Source of the DNA: JAHBNG01 sp039028975
GTDB taxonomy: Bacteria > Chloroflexota > Anaerolineae > Caldilineales > Caldilineaceae
Length of the DNA stretch: 64,000 bases
Assembly (NCBI GenBank): GCA_039028975.1
Contig: JBCCHB010000002.1
Location: forward strand, 181,725 to 245,724
Reading direction: 5' to 3'
A program made the position numbers and the translations under genes. Below the pieces are notes generated by a model that was given only the letters and a program-made list of their open reading frames with translations, did not search any database and was not told the origin of the DNA. This document shows, piece after piece, positions 18,031 to 27,600 of the stretch (position 1 is the first letter of the stretch; every line of letters begins with the position of its first letter).

Positions 18031-18345
18031 ATGTCCTCCGTAGTCTCCACAATTCGGCAAGCATTTGCTAAGAGTCCCTTACTGGCCGCAGTAACTACAT
18101 TTCTATGTGGAGCAGCATTTGGGCTTGCTCCTATCGGGATTATGGTGCCAGCGTTGTTAATCACTGTCACCGAGATCCTCTTTGTGATCATGCTGATCCT
18201 TGGATGCTTGTATATGTACGTAACGCAACGAGCAAGGCAGCGTGCTAACCCTTTCGCACTACCCCGCTGGGTGATCGGGGTACAGATAACGATCAACATG
18301 AACCAGCATCACCCCCGAACCCATCGGATGGCATGGGCGATGTAA
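18031..18345 (+). CDS. Small membrane protein at the head of the transfer module
   Basis: About 104 residues from ATG 18031 (AAAGGAA, 11-nt spacing). Two hydrophobic helices (about residues 19-40 and 42-66; GAAFGLAPIGIMVPALLITV, then EILFVIMLILGCLYMYV) are followed by a basic tail. It precedes the FtsK-like gene by about 90 bp on the same strand and may be its membrane partner. I do not recognise the family. Confidence 0.55.
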   Translation: MSSVVSTIRQAFAKSPLLAAVTTFLCGAAFGLAPIGIMVPALLITVTEILFVIMLILGCLYMYVTQRARQRANPFALPRWVIGVQITINMNQHHPRTHRMAWAM

Positions 18346-18438
18346 CTGGACAACGACCAACGGCTGATATCAAAGAAGACCCTGTCGGTACGACAAATAC
18401 CAGAGATGACTACGCTGAATTCTGGGAAGACTAATCTC

Positions 18439-20154
18439 ATGAAGGACTTAGCACGGACATTCGTAAGCGCCGCTGTACTGATTGCAACCGCCATTGTAGC
18501 GTACATATTGTACTTGCTGACCGAATGGCTTCAAACACCTGCTGCTGAACCAACATTTTCAGAGATAGAATCTGCGCTCTGGTGGGGTGCTTTCCGAGGA
18601 TGGGTCTTTGTAGGGGTAATTGCAGCATTCGGATTAGTTATCGCTGTTAGTACCTGTCTGTTCGCATGGTGGCTCATTGCTAAGGGTCTTCGTATCTGGC
18701 GTGAGTCTCAGTACATCTATCCTGGTCAGGATGGCAGTCTACCCGTTGTTCCCACCAAGTATGTTGGACGAGACCAGTATGGACGCAAGGTGGTCTATGA
18801 AACGTTCCACGATTTGGAGAAGGCTATCGACCCGACAACAGTCTTTGCCAAGAACGGGAGCGTACAGGTAGCAACTCACTCGCAAGCAGAGTCTCATGTG
18901 CAATCAGACCATGCTCGCCAAGTAACAAACAACCGCCACAACGCTGCTGTACGGCTTCAGAAAGAGCGAACAGACTTCATAAAGGGTTCTTCCTCCAATC
19001 GCCAAAACCGTCCAAACAGGGCTGAACTAGAAGATTTGGCAGGAGTGAATGAAGAAAAGCGTCGCAACATTGCGCTCAAAAATCAGCTGATCGAAGAAAG
19101 ACTGGCTGAGAAGAGACGGTCTGTAGTCCAAGATACTGCGCCACCCAAGATACAGGTTCCCATTGAACCGATGACACTTTCTGAAGCCTGCCGTGGAGTT
19201 AGCGAAAACATCGTCATTCTCGGCAGGAATCAGCACACAGGTCGTCCCGTCAGATGGGAGATAACGCATCAATCGCACCTTCGCATCCACGGAGCGACAA
19301 ATGCTGGAAAGTCTACGATGCTTCGTTCCATCTGTGTGTATCTGGTTCAGAAGAAGCATGGGTTAATCTTCCTCGATAATTCAAGCGGAGTTGACTTTCG
19401 GATATTCAAGAACGTTGCTCAACTCGTGGACTGCAAAGATCCTAACCTCTTGTTAGCAGCCCTCCGCAAGATTTGGGCAGAAGTAGAAGCCAGGGAGCAG
19501 TTAATCGTTGAGACGGTCAGCGAGGACGATGATGGGAAGTACGAGAACATTCCTGAAGCCGTGAGACCACAACGCATATTCGTAATACTTGATGAATATG
19601 CCGACCACGTTGCGGAAGCCGCACTATACGGGCTTGATGAAGATGTCATGGCACTGGTTGATCGTCTCTGCGCCAAAGCTCGCAAAACAGGTATCCACTT
19701 GATTTTTGGAGACCAAAAGCCAACGTCAGATGCGTGGACGACACGAATTAAAGAGAATGTGCAAGCTGTACTCTGCTCCAAAATGAGTAAGCACATTGCA
19801 TCATCGGTTTACGGACAACCGTTACCTGATATCGCTGGCAAACATGTCTTCGCATACAACGATGGCGACCAGCTAGTCAAAGCTCCATTCGAGCCAGCCT
19901 TCATCAAAGCCATGCGTGAGTACCATGAGGGTAAACCGAGTCCGGTGTATATCAATCTAACGGAGTCAGTAAAGCTTCTATCGCATTACGACGCAGTAGC
20001 AACCGAGGCACAGACCTCACCGAAATTGCAGAAGTGTTTGGAGTATTTGAAGGATAACCCAGGCTGTACGCAGGGTGAAATGAGACGGGCGCTGAAGGTC
20101 TCCAAAGGAACGGCCTCTAGCGCATGGAAACTGTATCACCAGGGGGTTCAATAG
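18439..20154 (+). CDS. FtsK/SpoIIIE (TraB-like) DNA translocase with C-terminal winged helix
   Basis: About 571 residues from ATG 18439 (GGGAAG upstream); an ATG at 18406 is an alternative. Two membrane helices lie in the first 85 residues, then a coiled, basic linker. The motor domain has Walker A GATNAGKST near residue 285 and Walker B IFVILDEYAD near 380, and the motif KTGIHLIFGDQKP resembles the FtsK/HerA core. The final ~45 residues (KCLEYLKDNPGCTQGEMRRA, then VSKGTASSAWKL) read as a winged helix-turn-helix, as in FtsK-gamma and in Streptomyces TraB, which binds short repeats at the clt locus. A dense GTTCA repeat array begins inside the 3' end of the gene, so that array is a candidate target. 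Probably moves plasmid DNA at the membrane. Confidence 0.8.
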   Translation: MKDLARTFVSAAVLIATAIVAYILYLLTEWLQTPAAEPTFSEIESALWWGAFRGWVFVGVIAAFGLVIAVSTCLFAWWLIAKGLRIWRESQYIYPGQDGSLPVVPTKYVGRDQYGRKVVYETFHDLEKAIDPTTVFAKNGSVQVATHSQAESHVQSDHARQVTNNRHNAAVRLQKERTDFIKGSSSNRQNRPNRAELEDLAGVNEEKRRNIALKNQLIEERLAEKRRSVVQDTAPPKIQVPIEPMTLSEACRGVSENIVILGRNQHTGRPVRWEITHQSHLRIHGATNAGKSTMLRSICVYLVQKKHGLIFLDNSSGVDFRIFKNVAQLVDCKDPNLLLAALRKIWAEVEAREQLIVETVSEDDDGKYENIPEAVRPQRIFVILDEYADHVAEAALYGLDEDVMALVDRLCAKARKTGIHLIFGDQKPTSDAWTTRIKENVQAVLCSKMSKHIASSVYGQPLPDIAGKHVFAYNDGDQLVKAPFEPAFIKAMREYHEGKPSPVYINLTESVKLLSHYDAVATEAQTSPKLQKCLEYLKDNPGCTQGEMRRALKVSKGTASSAWKLYHQGVQ

Positions 20155-20272
20155 GGTTCAATGAACGGTTCAAAAAGGGTTCAATAGGGGTTCAATGAAC
20201 CTCACCCCACTGAACGGCACTGAACCCCTCACTGAACCCCAAATGAACGGATATTGAACGGTTCAATGAACC
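20145..20272. repeat. Phased GTTCA/TGAAC iteron array, candidate centromere or transfer site
   Basis: Fourteen copies of GTTCA or its complement fall within 128 bp. The forward set starts at 20146, 20156, 20168, 20179 and 20190 (steps 10, 12, 11, 11). The reverse set starts at 20211, 20221, 20233, 20244, 20255 and 20267 (steps 10, 12, 11, 11, 12). Extra copies at 20162, 20196 and 20261 make three palindromes GTTCAATGAAC. Copies therefore face the same side of the helix, with a switch in orientation near 20203. Two sets of five 11-bp repeats is the plan of parC of plasmid R1, which ParR binds. ParM- and ParR-like genes lie 1.4-2.5 kb downstream. Binding by the FtsK-like winged helix is the other candidate. 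Confidence 0.85.
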
Positions 20273-20305
20273 CCTGATACTCGACTGAATAAGGAGCTAT
20301 TGATC

Positions 20306-20920
20306 ATGAAAACTGAGTTTAGGAAGATACGTATTCTATTGTTTTTTTTAGCAGTACTGATGCTTTTGACTGGTTGCTTTATGAACCGAAATGCGGAACG
20401 TGCCGCAATCGTGTTATCAGACAATCGAGCTAGAACTGAGCAAGCTCGGATCGATGCAAACCTTGAAGCCAAGCGACTACAAATGCAGGCTGAAACTGCC
20501 GCAGCGAAAGCAGAAGCAGAAGCCAAAATCGGAGTAGCTAACGAACAGACCGAACAGGTGTTCTTAATCCAGAATGCGACCAGTGAGAGGCTGTATTCGT
20601 TCCAGATGTTTGTTCTGGCACGAAGTCAGGAGAATACGACAAGGCTTGTTGTTATAGTAGTTGCCTTTTTGATTCTGTTTGTTCTTGGTGGCGGTGCGTT
20701 CTTTTGGGTGTATCTGCGAAACAACCCTGCACCTGTACCGTGGGGCTACCTACCAGCACCACAGCCAGAAGAACTACGACCTATCCCTTACTCAATGCTC
20801 CTGACTGACAAAGCCAGACAAGCGGGATGGGGAGTGCGACATGATGCCGATGGATATGCATACGGTCAGCGCACGAAGGCAGATGGAACTATCCAGTACT
20901 GCAAACTTCTGGAGGGGTAA
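20306..20920 (+). CDS. Lipoprotein with coiled coil and transmembrane helix
   Basis: About 204 residues; AAGGAGC lies 10 nt before ATG 20306. The lipobox LLTGC puts the lipidated cysteine at residue 24. Residues ~35-85 form an Ala/Glu/Gln-rich coiled coil (EAKRLQMQAETAAAKAEAEA), then a strong membrane helix near 115-138 (LVVIVVAFLILFVLGGGAFF), and a Pro-rich tail. A lipoprotein that also has a membrane helix is unusual. It is encoded straight after the iteron array and shares strand and close spacing with the next two genes, so a structural role in the transfer or partition apparatus is possible. Confidence 0.65.
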   Translation: MKTEFRKIRILLFFLAVLMLLTGCFMNRNAERAAIVLSDNRARTEQARIDANLEAKRLQMQAETAAAKAEAEAKIGVANEQTEQVFLIQNATSERLYSFQMFVLARSQENTTRLVVIVVAFLILFVLGGGAFFWVYLRNNPAPVPWGYLPAPQPEELRPIPYSMLLTDKARQAGWGVRHDADGYAYGQRTKADGTIQYCKLLEG

Positions 20921-20924
20921 TAGT

Positions 20925-21275
20925 ATGAATAGAGTACGAGAAATACCTCGTCGCATTCTCTGGTTTTTCGCTGGAGTGGGAATATCGGAGCTAGTTGGGA
21001 TTCCGTTTATCGGTGGTTTATTAGCACGACTGCTTGACGGTGTTTCAGTCGGAGCCGCAGCTACCGCAGACTACATCCGATACCACAGTCTTGATGAAGC
21101 AAACCATGTAATGAATGCCCAAATCCTACAAGGCGCACGAGTTGAACGATTTTATCAGAATGACGATGGAAGCGTGGTGATCAAGTACGACACCACAAAC
21201 TACACAGGAGATGACATTGCAGCCGACACCATTGAAGCACTGTCTGCTGACTGGATATTGGAGAATGTGCTATGA
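20925..21275 (+). CDS. Small membrane-associated protein of unknown function
   Basis: About 116 residues. GGAGGGG lies 7 nt before ATG 20925, directly after the previous stop. Residues 10-50 are hydrophobic with glycine (LWFFAGVGISELVGIPFIGG), one or two membrane segments. The C-terminal half is acidic. Its stop overlaps the next start by four bases (ATGA), showing coupling. Family not recognised. Confidence 0.6.
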   Translation: MNRVREIPRRILWFFAGVGISELVGIPFIGGLLARLLDGVSVGAAATADYIRYHSLDEANHVMNAQILQGARVERFYQNDDGSVVIKYDTTNYTGDDIAADTIEALSADWILENVL

Positions 21276-21481
21276 AAATCGATCTGATGATAACACAGCA
21301 TTTTATTACCGAGCTTCTACATAATGACAGAGAGGATGCTGTTGTAGCGATAGGCGAACTACTTCGCCGTCACAACATCCACATTTACGAGAAGGTGATA
21401 CCTGGAGAAGTAGGTCTGTATCAGGAGCAGACATGGATTACACCTGGGCTTAAGGTCAGAGAGCAGGAGCCATATCCATAA
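21272..21481 (+). CDS. Small protein of unknown function, coupled to the previous gene
   Basis: 69 residues, soluble, with an N-terminal helix-rich half (ITELLHNDREDAVVAIGELL). It is read through a four-base stop/start overlap at 21272-21275. No motif is recognised. Confidence 0.55.
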   Translation: MKIDLMITQHFITELLHNDREDAVVAIGELLRRHNIHIYEKVIPGEVGLYQEQTWITPGLKVREQEPYP

Positions 21482-21647
21482 AGACACCATCAACTTGACG
21501 TTTTAACAGAAAGCCAACTCAAGTAAAAGCGCAACCCTTGCCTGGGGTAGCCGTGACTAAGAAAATCTAAACAAGGATAATAGCATGTCAGTGAAGACCA
21601 ACATTGAAAACAAGCGGACAACAGATTCAAACAAGGAGAATAAGTCA

Positions 21648-22640
21648 ATGAACACTAACGAGACAATTGACCTTGGCGTAGACCTCGGAATGGGAGCAAT
21701 TAAGCTATATGGCGTTGAAGGCGGTCTCGCATTACCTTCATTTGTTGGTGTTGGAGGAAGACCGCTACTTGCACAATCTGCGGGGGTCGGAAGCAAGCAG
21801 TCAGTACTCCAAGTAAAATTAGGCTCTCTGAGTTTCTATGTGGGACAAAATGCTCACAGTTTTGGCAGACCTGTTGAAAATCTGGATTACTCGAGATTGA
21901 CTCAAAGCCCTGAGATAACTGCTCTATTTTACGGAGCTATGACTGAATACATGCAGACGTATGGCGAAATTGACCAGCCTATCAGTATTATTGCTGGCTT
22001 ACCACTTGAAATGATGGGAGAAGACAACGCCAAAGAAAGCGCTGATGCCATAAGAAAATGGATGAAGGGTGAACACACCTGGGATGCAAACGGAACGTCT
22101 TACCAAATCACAGTCGCCAACGTAAAAGCCTCAAGCCAGCCAGTTGGGGCTTTGATGGACTTTCTTTTGAACGAGGAAGGCGGCTATCAGCCAGGAAGGA
22201 AATCACTGGCGAAGGATAAGATCGGAGTAATCAGCGTCGGTTTTAATACAATCGAAATCTTGCTGATGGAAAGCTCCAAAGTTGTTCACCGAATGTCTAA
22301 CGGCAGTACGTTTGGCGTTCGTCGCCTGCTTGAGTTACTCAACCCAGAACGACTGTATTCTCTTGGTGAACTCAATGTGATGATGAGGGCAGGGAATCTG
22401 GACTTGAGTGAAGCACTTCCAGTTTGGCAGCAGCAGGTGCTAGGTGAAATCGAAAAACTCTGGGGCAAGGAATGGAAACGCTGCAAGAGAATCATCATTG
22501 TTGGCGGTGGCTCGATTATCCTAGGTGACAAGCTGTGGAGTAAATTCCAGGGTAAAGCCCATTTATCAGATGATCCTGTGCAATCCATCTCTCGTGGGCT
22601 GTACAAGATGCTTGTAAAAAGCAGCAAGCGAGGCAAATAG
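21648..22640 (+). CDS. parM: ParM-like plasmid segregation actin
   Basis: About 330 residues from ATG 21648, preceded by AAGGAGAA; an in-frame ATG at 21585, preceded by AAGGATAA, would add 21 polar residues. Actin-fold signatures are visible: phosphate-1 loop VDLGMGAIKLYG at the N-terminus, a phosphate-2-like strand GVISVGFNTIEILLM, and the adenosine motif RIIIVGGGSIIL near the end. Length and order fit the ParM/StbA/Alp group. ParM filaments push plasmid copies apart when ParR bound to a centromere caps them. The gene for a ParR-like protein follows two bases after its stop, and an iteron array lies upstream, so all three parts of a type II partition system appear present. Confidence 0.8.
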   Translation: MNTNETIDLGVDLGMGAIKLYGVEGGLALPSFVGVGGRPLLAQSAGVGSKQSVLQVKLGSLSFYVGQNAHSFGRPVENLDYSRLTQSPEITALFYGAMTEYMQTYGEIDQPISIIAGLPLEMMGEDNAKESADAIRKWMKGEHTWDANGTSYQITVANVKASSQPVGALMDFLLNEEGGYQPGRKSLAKDKIGVISVGFNTIEILLMESSKVVHRMSNGSTFGVRRLLELLNPERLYSLGELNVMMRAGNLDLSEALPVWQQQVLGEIEKLWGKEWKRCKRIIIVGGGSIILGDKLWSKFQGKAHLSDDPVQSISRGLYKMLVKSSKRGK

Positions 22641-22641
22641 C

Positions 22642-22866
22642 ATGGCTCGTCGTAAATCAACAGTCCTATACAAGGACTATCATATCAAGCTGAGGCTCAA
22701 GGAGGGTGAAGATGACGACTTACTTGAATGGATTGCTTCAATCTCTGCTGGCCAGAGAGCAATGGCGGTAAAAATGGCACTCAGATCAGGTGGTATGGAA
22801 TTGTTCGCCAGTGTGAACGATGAAAGTGAGGAAGAAGACGATTTGTTTGACGATTTTCTAGTTTAG
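22642..22866 (+). CDS. parR: ParR-like centromere-binding protein
   Basis: 74 residues, starting two bases after parM. A basic N-terminus (MARRKSTVLYKDYHIKLRL) could form the strand of a ribbon-helix-helix fold, then two helices (DDDLLEWIASISAGQRAMAV, KMALRSGG), and a very acidic tail (DESEEEDDLFDDFLV). The gene position, size, ribbon-like start and acidic C-terminal tail match ParR-type adaptors, whose C-terminus contacts ParM. The identification rests on these features and on context, because ParR sequences diverge strongly. Confidence 0.65.
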   Translation: MARRKSTVLYKDYHIKLRLKEGEDDDLLEWIASISAGQRAMAVKMALRSGGMELFASVNDESEEEDDLFDDFLV

Positions 22867-22879
22867 CAGTAAAAAATCA

Positions 22880-22923
22880 ATCGGGGGTCACATTACTCAA
22901 ATTCTGCAATTGTGACCCCCGAT
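22880..22923. repeat. Perfect 13-bp inverted repeat ahead of the 22954 gene
   Basis: ATCGGGGGTCACA (22880-22892) is the exact complement of TGTGACCCCCGAT (22911-22923), with an 18-nt loop. It follows parR by 13 bp. The downstream sequence is only mildly T-rich (TCAATTTCCC), so it is a weak terminator or a protein-binding site. Confidence 0.55.
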
Positions 22924-22953
22924 TCAATTTCCCAGACTGAAATGGTGAAAATC

Positions 22954-23181
22954 ATGAGCAAAGACACAGAAATAGCTGGATTAGTGGTAACTCGCAAGAA
23001 CAAGCTTCATCGTGAACAAAAAGTCAGCCTCTACCGAGCTAGTGAGGCGGGACTCTGCACAGATGGTGGTGAATGGGTCACTGTTTGTGAAGAACACGGT
23101 ACGCTGTGTAATCACAGGACTCGGAGGTTAGCTGAGTCGCATTTGGTTTCGGCTGGTTGGTGTGAGGCGTGTATGGGTTGA
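22954..23181 (+). CDS. Small zinc-ribbon-like protein
   Basis: About 75 residues from ATG 22954, with GGTGA just upstream; longer starts would run back through the inverted repeat. The C-terminal half carries Cys and His in a zinc-binding pattern (VCEEHGTLCNHRT, then AGWCEAC at the end). The first half has basic and aromatic residues. Probably a small nucleic-acid-associated protein of the plasmid module. Confidence 0.6.
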   Translation: MSKDTEIAGLVVTRKNKLHREQKVSLYRASEAGLCTDGGEWVTVCEEHGTLCNHRTRRLAESHLVSAGWCEACMG

Positions 23182-23204
23182 TGAAGATATGACAATTGAA
23201 TAGC

Positions 23205-23245
23205 TAGAAACGCCCTACGGTGAGAATCGTGGGGTTTTCTATTTT
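23205..23245 (+). terminator. Intrinsic terminator after the plasmid-like module
   Basis: AGAAACGCCCTACG and CGTGGGGTTTTCT form an imperfect stem around GTGAGAAT, followed by ATTTTTAA. It closes the operon that ends with the gene at 23181. Confidence 0.65.
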
Positions 23246-23531
23246 TAATTTGGGGGTATCAGATGTAAGGAAATGATCACACAGAATACGACAAATTGTG
23301 TACCTGATTCTGAACGAAGTGCAGTAAAATTAGAAAGGTAGTTCAGGTGGTTCAGTTCAAAAATTTTTCTTGTGAAAGTTAATAAACCTCGCAGGACACT
23401 CCACCGATTTTGAAAAGTATTTATCCTTAGTTCTGTTTGCTTTGATTTTTTCACTCCAAAACCCCTAATTCTGCTCTTGACTCCAGTTTATACGCAGAAT
23501 TTCAAAAAAATATGTGATACTATTTAGTAGT
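23246..23531. other. Non-coding intergenic stretch
   Basis: AT-rich, without a convincing gene. A TTGACT hexamer near 23475 has no well-placed -10 box, so no promoter is claimed. Confidence 0.4.
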
Positions 23532-24533
23532 ATGAAAGTAGAGAAACCCTATTTAGGAGGAGTGTTAGCAATATTTATGATTACTACCTTCTCATTTGGT
23601 TATTTCAGTCATAGGGTTTTTCATGAGAATAAACGGCTTAAAGAGCAGATAGAATTATCACAGGAAAGCACTCATATTTTGGATGACTTAGTAGATAAAT
23701 CTAGGAGAATGGAATTAGAAAAAAATATTAATGGAGTAATATTTCATGCTTCGGTGGACTCTGAAAATGGACTTGATCTTAATAGATACTCTTTTGGAAA
23801 ATTTACCAAAGAAGACGTGTATGAAAATATAGACAGAAATACAATCGCAAAATTATTTTCAACTACATCTGTGGATTTCTGGTTTGAAGAAGATGACAAT
23901 ATTCTTCTCATTGTCGATCATCTTGGTAGCTTATTTCGTATTTCTCAGTATGATGTTAGTAATAGAAATTATCCATCACTTCTAAAAACAACTCCAGTGG
24001 TATCTAGCGATGAGGGCAGGTTGCAGATTATTGATTATGATGTTCGTAGTAACACTATTCTGGGGAAAGTACAGCCGTTTTCAGAATTACGCAAAGACTC
24101 AGTTGAAAGGTCAAATCGTATTTTAGTCCTAGACATGAAATCACAAAGTGTACGTGATAGTGTAAAACTTCCAGATAGACATCAGTGTGAATCTAGTTCA
24201 AATACATTTCTAAAATACGCTTCTAGTCAAATCTATTTTTTAAATTATGAGCAATCATTTAACGATTCATGCATACCAATTGAAATAAGTAGCCTATCTT
24301 TCCCAAATCTTGAAAGAAAAAAACTTTTTGATAAGAGTTCTTCTATTTTTCAAAACACAATTTTTTTCAACGATATCATGTATTCTCATGAACTTACTGA
24401 AGAGTTAAAGTTGCTCGAAGACGAGATAATTATTCTGAATTTAGAAACAGGAAATTTCAAAGCTTTTGATCTCAATACGGGCAAAACACGTGAGCTACAC
24501 TCGCATGATGTGAGAAGATTATTGAATCTTTGA
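23532..24533 (+). CDS. Membrane-anchored protein of unknown function, possible beta-propeller
   Basis: About 333 residues from ATG 23532 (MKVEKPYL). A signal anchor covers residues ~6-26, followed by a short coiled coil (ENKRLKEQIELSQESTHI). The remaining 260 residues alternate beta strands with turns (FWFEEDDNILLIVDHLGSLF; LQIIDYDVRSNTILGKV; NRILVLDMKSQSV; DEIIILNLETGNFKAFDLNT), the kind of periodicity seen in WD/YVTN-type propellers. No catalytic motif is seen. It starts the second secreted-protein block. Confidence 0.55.
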   Translation: MKVEKPYLGGVLAIFMITTFSFGYFSHRVFHENKRLKEQIELSQESTHILDDLVDKSRRMELEKNINGVIFHASVDSENGLDLNRYSFGKFTKEDVYENIDRNTIAKLFSTTSVDFWFEEDDNILLIVDHLGSLFRISQYDVSNRNYPSLLKTTPVVSSDEGRLQIIDYDVRSNTILGKVQPFSELRKDSVERSNRILVLDMKSQSVRDSVKLPDRHQCESSSNTFLKYASSQIYFLNYEQSFNDSCIPIEISSLSFPNLERKKLFDKSSSIFQNTIFFNDIMYSHELTEELKLLEDEIIILNLETGNFKAFDLNTGKTRELHSHDVRRLLNL

Positions 24534-24608
24534 CTTTTAGGTCATTCTCCTACTGAGTTGCGTATATTCAGATGCATTGTTAGGTTTTTGAATAATAGGA
24601 GTTGTCAA

Positions 24609-27600
24609 TTGATTGGTAGGTTAACAAGACAAAGCATAGTAATCCTCATAATAATATTCTTATCTGGTTTAGACACAGCACCAAATCTCTTATCACAAAC
24701 TCATATTCAAGGTTATCCGCTTCCAGGATTTGTACTTCCGTGGGAAAGCGATCTAAATGGTCATGTACGATGGACTGGGGGACCTCATGCTTACGCTGTT
24801 GGTCCGCAGGGTACTGCTCAAGCTGGTACTGGCTCAGGTCTAGATTTTTCATATGCTCCTGGTTTAGATGAAAATGGAAATCGTGAGAGTCCAAGTTTTC
24901 GGGTTCTGAATATGGCTGCCGGTACAGTGGTAGAAGCTGATCCGACTTGTCCATACTGGCCAAGCGACTCCAGTTCAATTGGATTTGGTTGCCTTGTGGC
25001 CATTCGTCATTTTACTGGGGAATCAGTATTAATCTACGCTCACTTGCAGCGTGGATCATTTGATCATCTTATTCCTGGAAAACGTCTCAATAGAGGAGAC
25101 TACATTGGCTTTGCAGGGGCAAGCGGAAACCAAACCGCTGTCCATCTGCATATTGATTTGAGGGATGGCGGTGACACCTGCTACTATCACTGTTTTCCTA
25201 AGAAAGATGATTCAAAATGGGGCAATCCCATTGGATGGGATGACAGCCTACCTCTTGTAGATGGTTATAAAATCAGTCCTTATTATGTAGATTCAGAAGG
25301 TCTGAGGTTTTATAACTACGATGGTGCAGCAACTAGGGGAAATGTAAAGGTGATTCACAATTTCACCTACATTGATAGTGGGATTCGACGAAAAAATGTG
25401 ACAGTAAGAGTTCATAGTGAGTTTGTATGCTGGCCAGAGGATATGCGGACCTGTGAAGATGAGCAGTTCTCTAGTGATGGAGAAACACTGTTTGCACGTG
25501 ATGGCGGTTTAGGATCTGAGTTTCCTCATCCAAACAAAAATGAAGTTAATAGATCTAAAACTGTATCTAATCAATTTGGATCAGGAAGCGGTGAGGCAGC
25601 GTTATTCTCTACAAACAAGCTTAATCCCGAATCACTGCCTACTGATATAAGTCCAGATCCCTTCCCAACATCAAGACCTTCCGAACCAGCACCTCAACCT
25701 TCAACTCATCGTGTATCATTTCTTGACTTGGACGATTCAAAAGACCAGGTGGCAGCACTAGGTCTAGGAGGTCCACAATCCGTCAATTTCTCATACCGAG
25801 GTTTCGATTTACCAGCTGGGTGGAGTATTGTAACAATACATGATAGTGGCGAATCTCGATGTTGGTCTAGTTCGCAACCAAAGATACAAGATCATGGAAC
25901 TTGGAACATTGCGACACGAGAGGTGTTTATTTATTCAGACAATGTTTGCGAGACGAATTTCGCTTCTCAAGTAGATATTTGTGCTGTAGAAGGATTGCAA
26001 GACTGCCGACCACTAGAAGTTGGATACTATGAACGTCTCAGAAATATTGGCTGGAATGATCGTATCGTTTCTGTGAATGTACCAGAGTCATGGGGTTCTA
26101 TACGCATCTGGGAGCATGATAACTACAGGGGAAGCAGTGACTGCTACTCTGGGAAAAGAGATCCACTTCCTTTAGATGATAACTACCGAATCCGTGGGCG
26201 AGGCAGTTCTGTCGTAGTCTATCAAGAAGAACATTGTCCCTGGGATCAGACACCAGTGATTATGCTTTTCTCTCGAAGCGATCAGCGTGGGCCAGAAATC
26301 GGTATCTCAAATAGGCATGGCTTGATTGATTTACGTGAATTGGGTAAATCAGATTGGGCAGATTCTGCTACTATTCCACAAGGAATGAGTGCAAAATTTT
26401 GTGACCATATCAGTGATGGATGTACAACATGCCGTGGACCAGGTGAGTATGACAAGTTTGAGGGGCAGTTAGAAAACAATATGTCGTCACTATGGGTTTA
26501 CCCGAATGAGACCTGTACTATCCCTGAGCCGCTCGCACCAATAAATTTTCGGGTAACTAGTGAATCACAATCTGAGGTTTTATTAGCATGGGACAATCAG
26601 AATGATTACTACCATGAAGCAACATCCCTGTATCGATGGAAATCAAGTGGAGGCTGGCAGACAGTTCAGAGCCTGTCAAAGGACACAACTTCCGCAACTG
26701 TTTCTGAGCTATTTTGTAACAGTAGTTATCGATTTTACGTTGGTGCGACAAATTCAAGTGGGATATCTGGATCAAACATAGTTATTGCCAAAACGGAAGA
26801 ATGCCCTACTCCAGAAGCACCAAGCTTACTAGTTCCCTCCCCAGGAAGCAGTGTTGATGTTACGGATATGCACATCAATCATGTTCGTCTCGAATGGAGT
26901 CGTCCACAGTTTACAGAAAATTTCATTATTGAGGTTTGGCAAGATGGTTCTATCGTTGATAAGGTTCTCTATGAACCAGTTCAATCGTTAACTGTTTATG
27001 ACGCTAGGCCCGGTGAGTACAGACTACGACTCAAGTCACTCAACAGTAGCAACAGACCAAGTGAATGGCGTGACCAAAGTTTCTATGTAGTGGAATCTAC
27101 GCCTGAGCCAACACAATCCATTTGTCCAACCCCTATTGGCACCCCGGCACTTCCTGGCGACTTCGATGGTAATGGCACAGTCGAAGAAGCAGACTATGAA
27201 AACTTCATGAAGCATTGGTATTTGCGTGATGAGTGTCCTGGTAAGGAAGTATTCGACTTCAATAGCGATGGTACAATTAATATCATTGATTACTCTATAT
27301 GGGGGCGACTGGTTGGGAACTCCAGCAATCAAACAATTACACCAACACCGACCATTACACTTGAACCAACTGCTATAAATACTCCAGAAGCTCCAACATC
27401 AATGCCAAACTTAACTCCATCTCAGGTTCAGAGTTTGGTAGCTGAAAGCGTTAGTCAGAGTGGATTCATAGTAAAGTGGGATATTGTAGATTCTGCCGAT
27501 TACTACAATGTCTACTACCATCGTGATAACGAAGCCTATCAGCTTCATAGCTCACGAGTAGAGGCATTTTTGTTTTTCACCGAGCTTGAATGCGGTACTA

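Noticed and set aside
23245..23454. A - strand frame of 69 codons
   Set aside because: It starts in an AT-rich gap, has no ribosome-binding site, and overlaps the terminator flank; no protein-like pattern.
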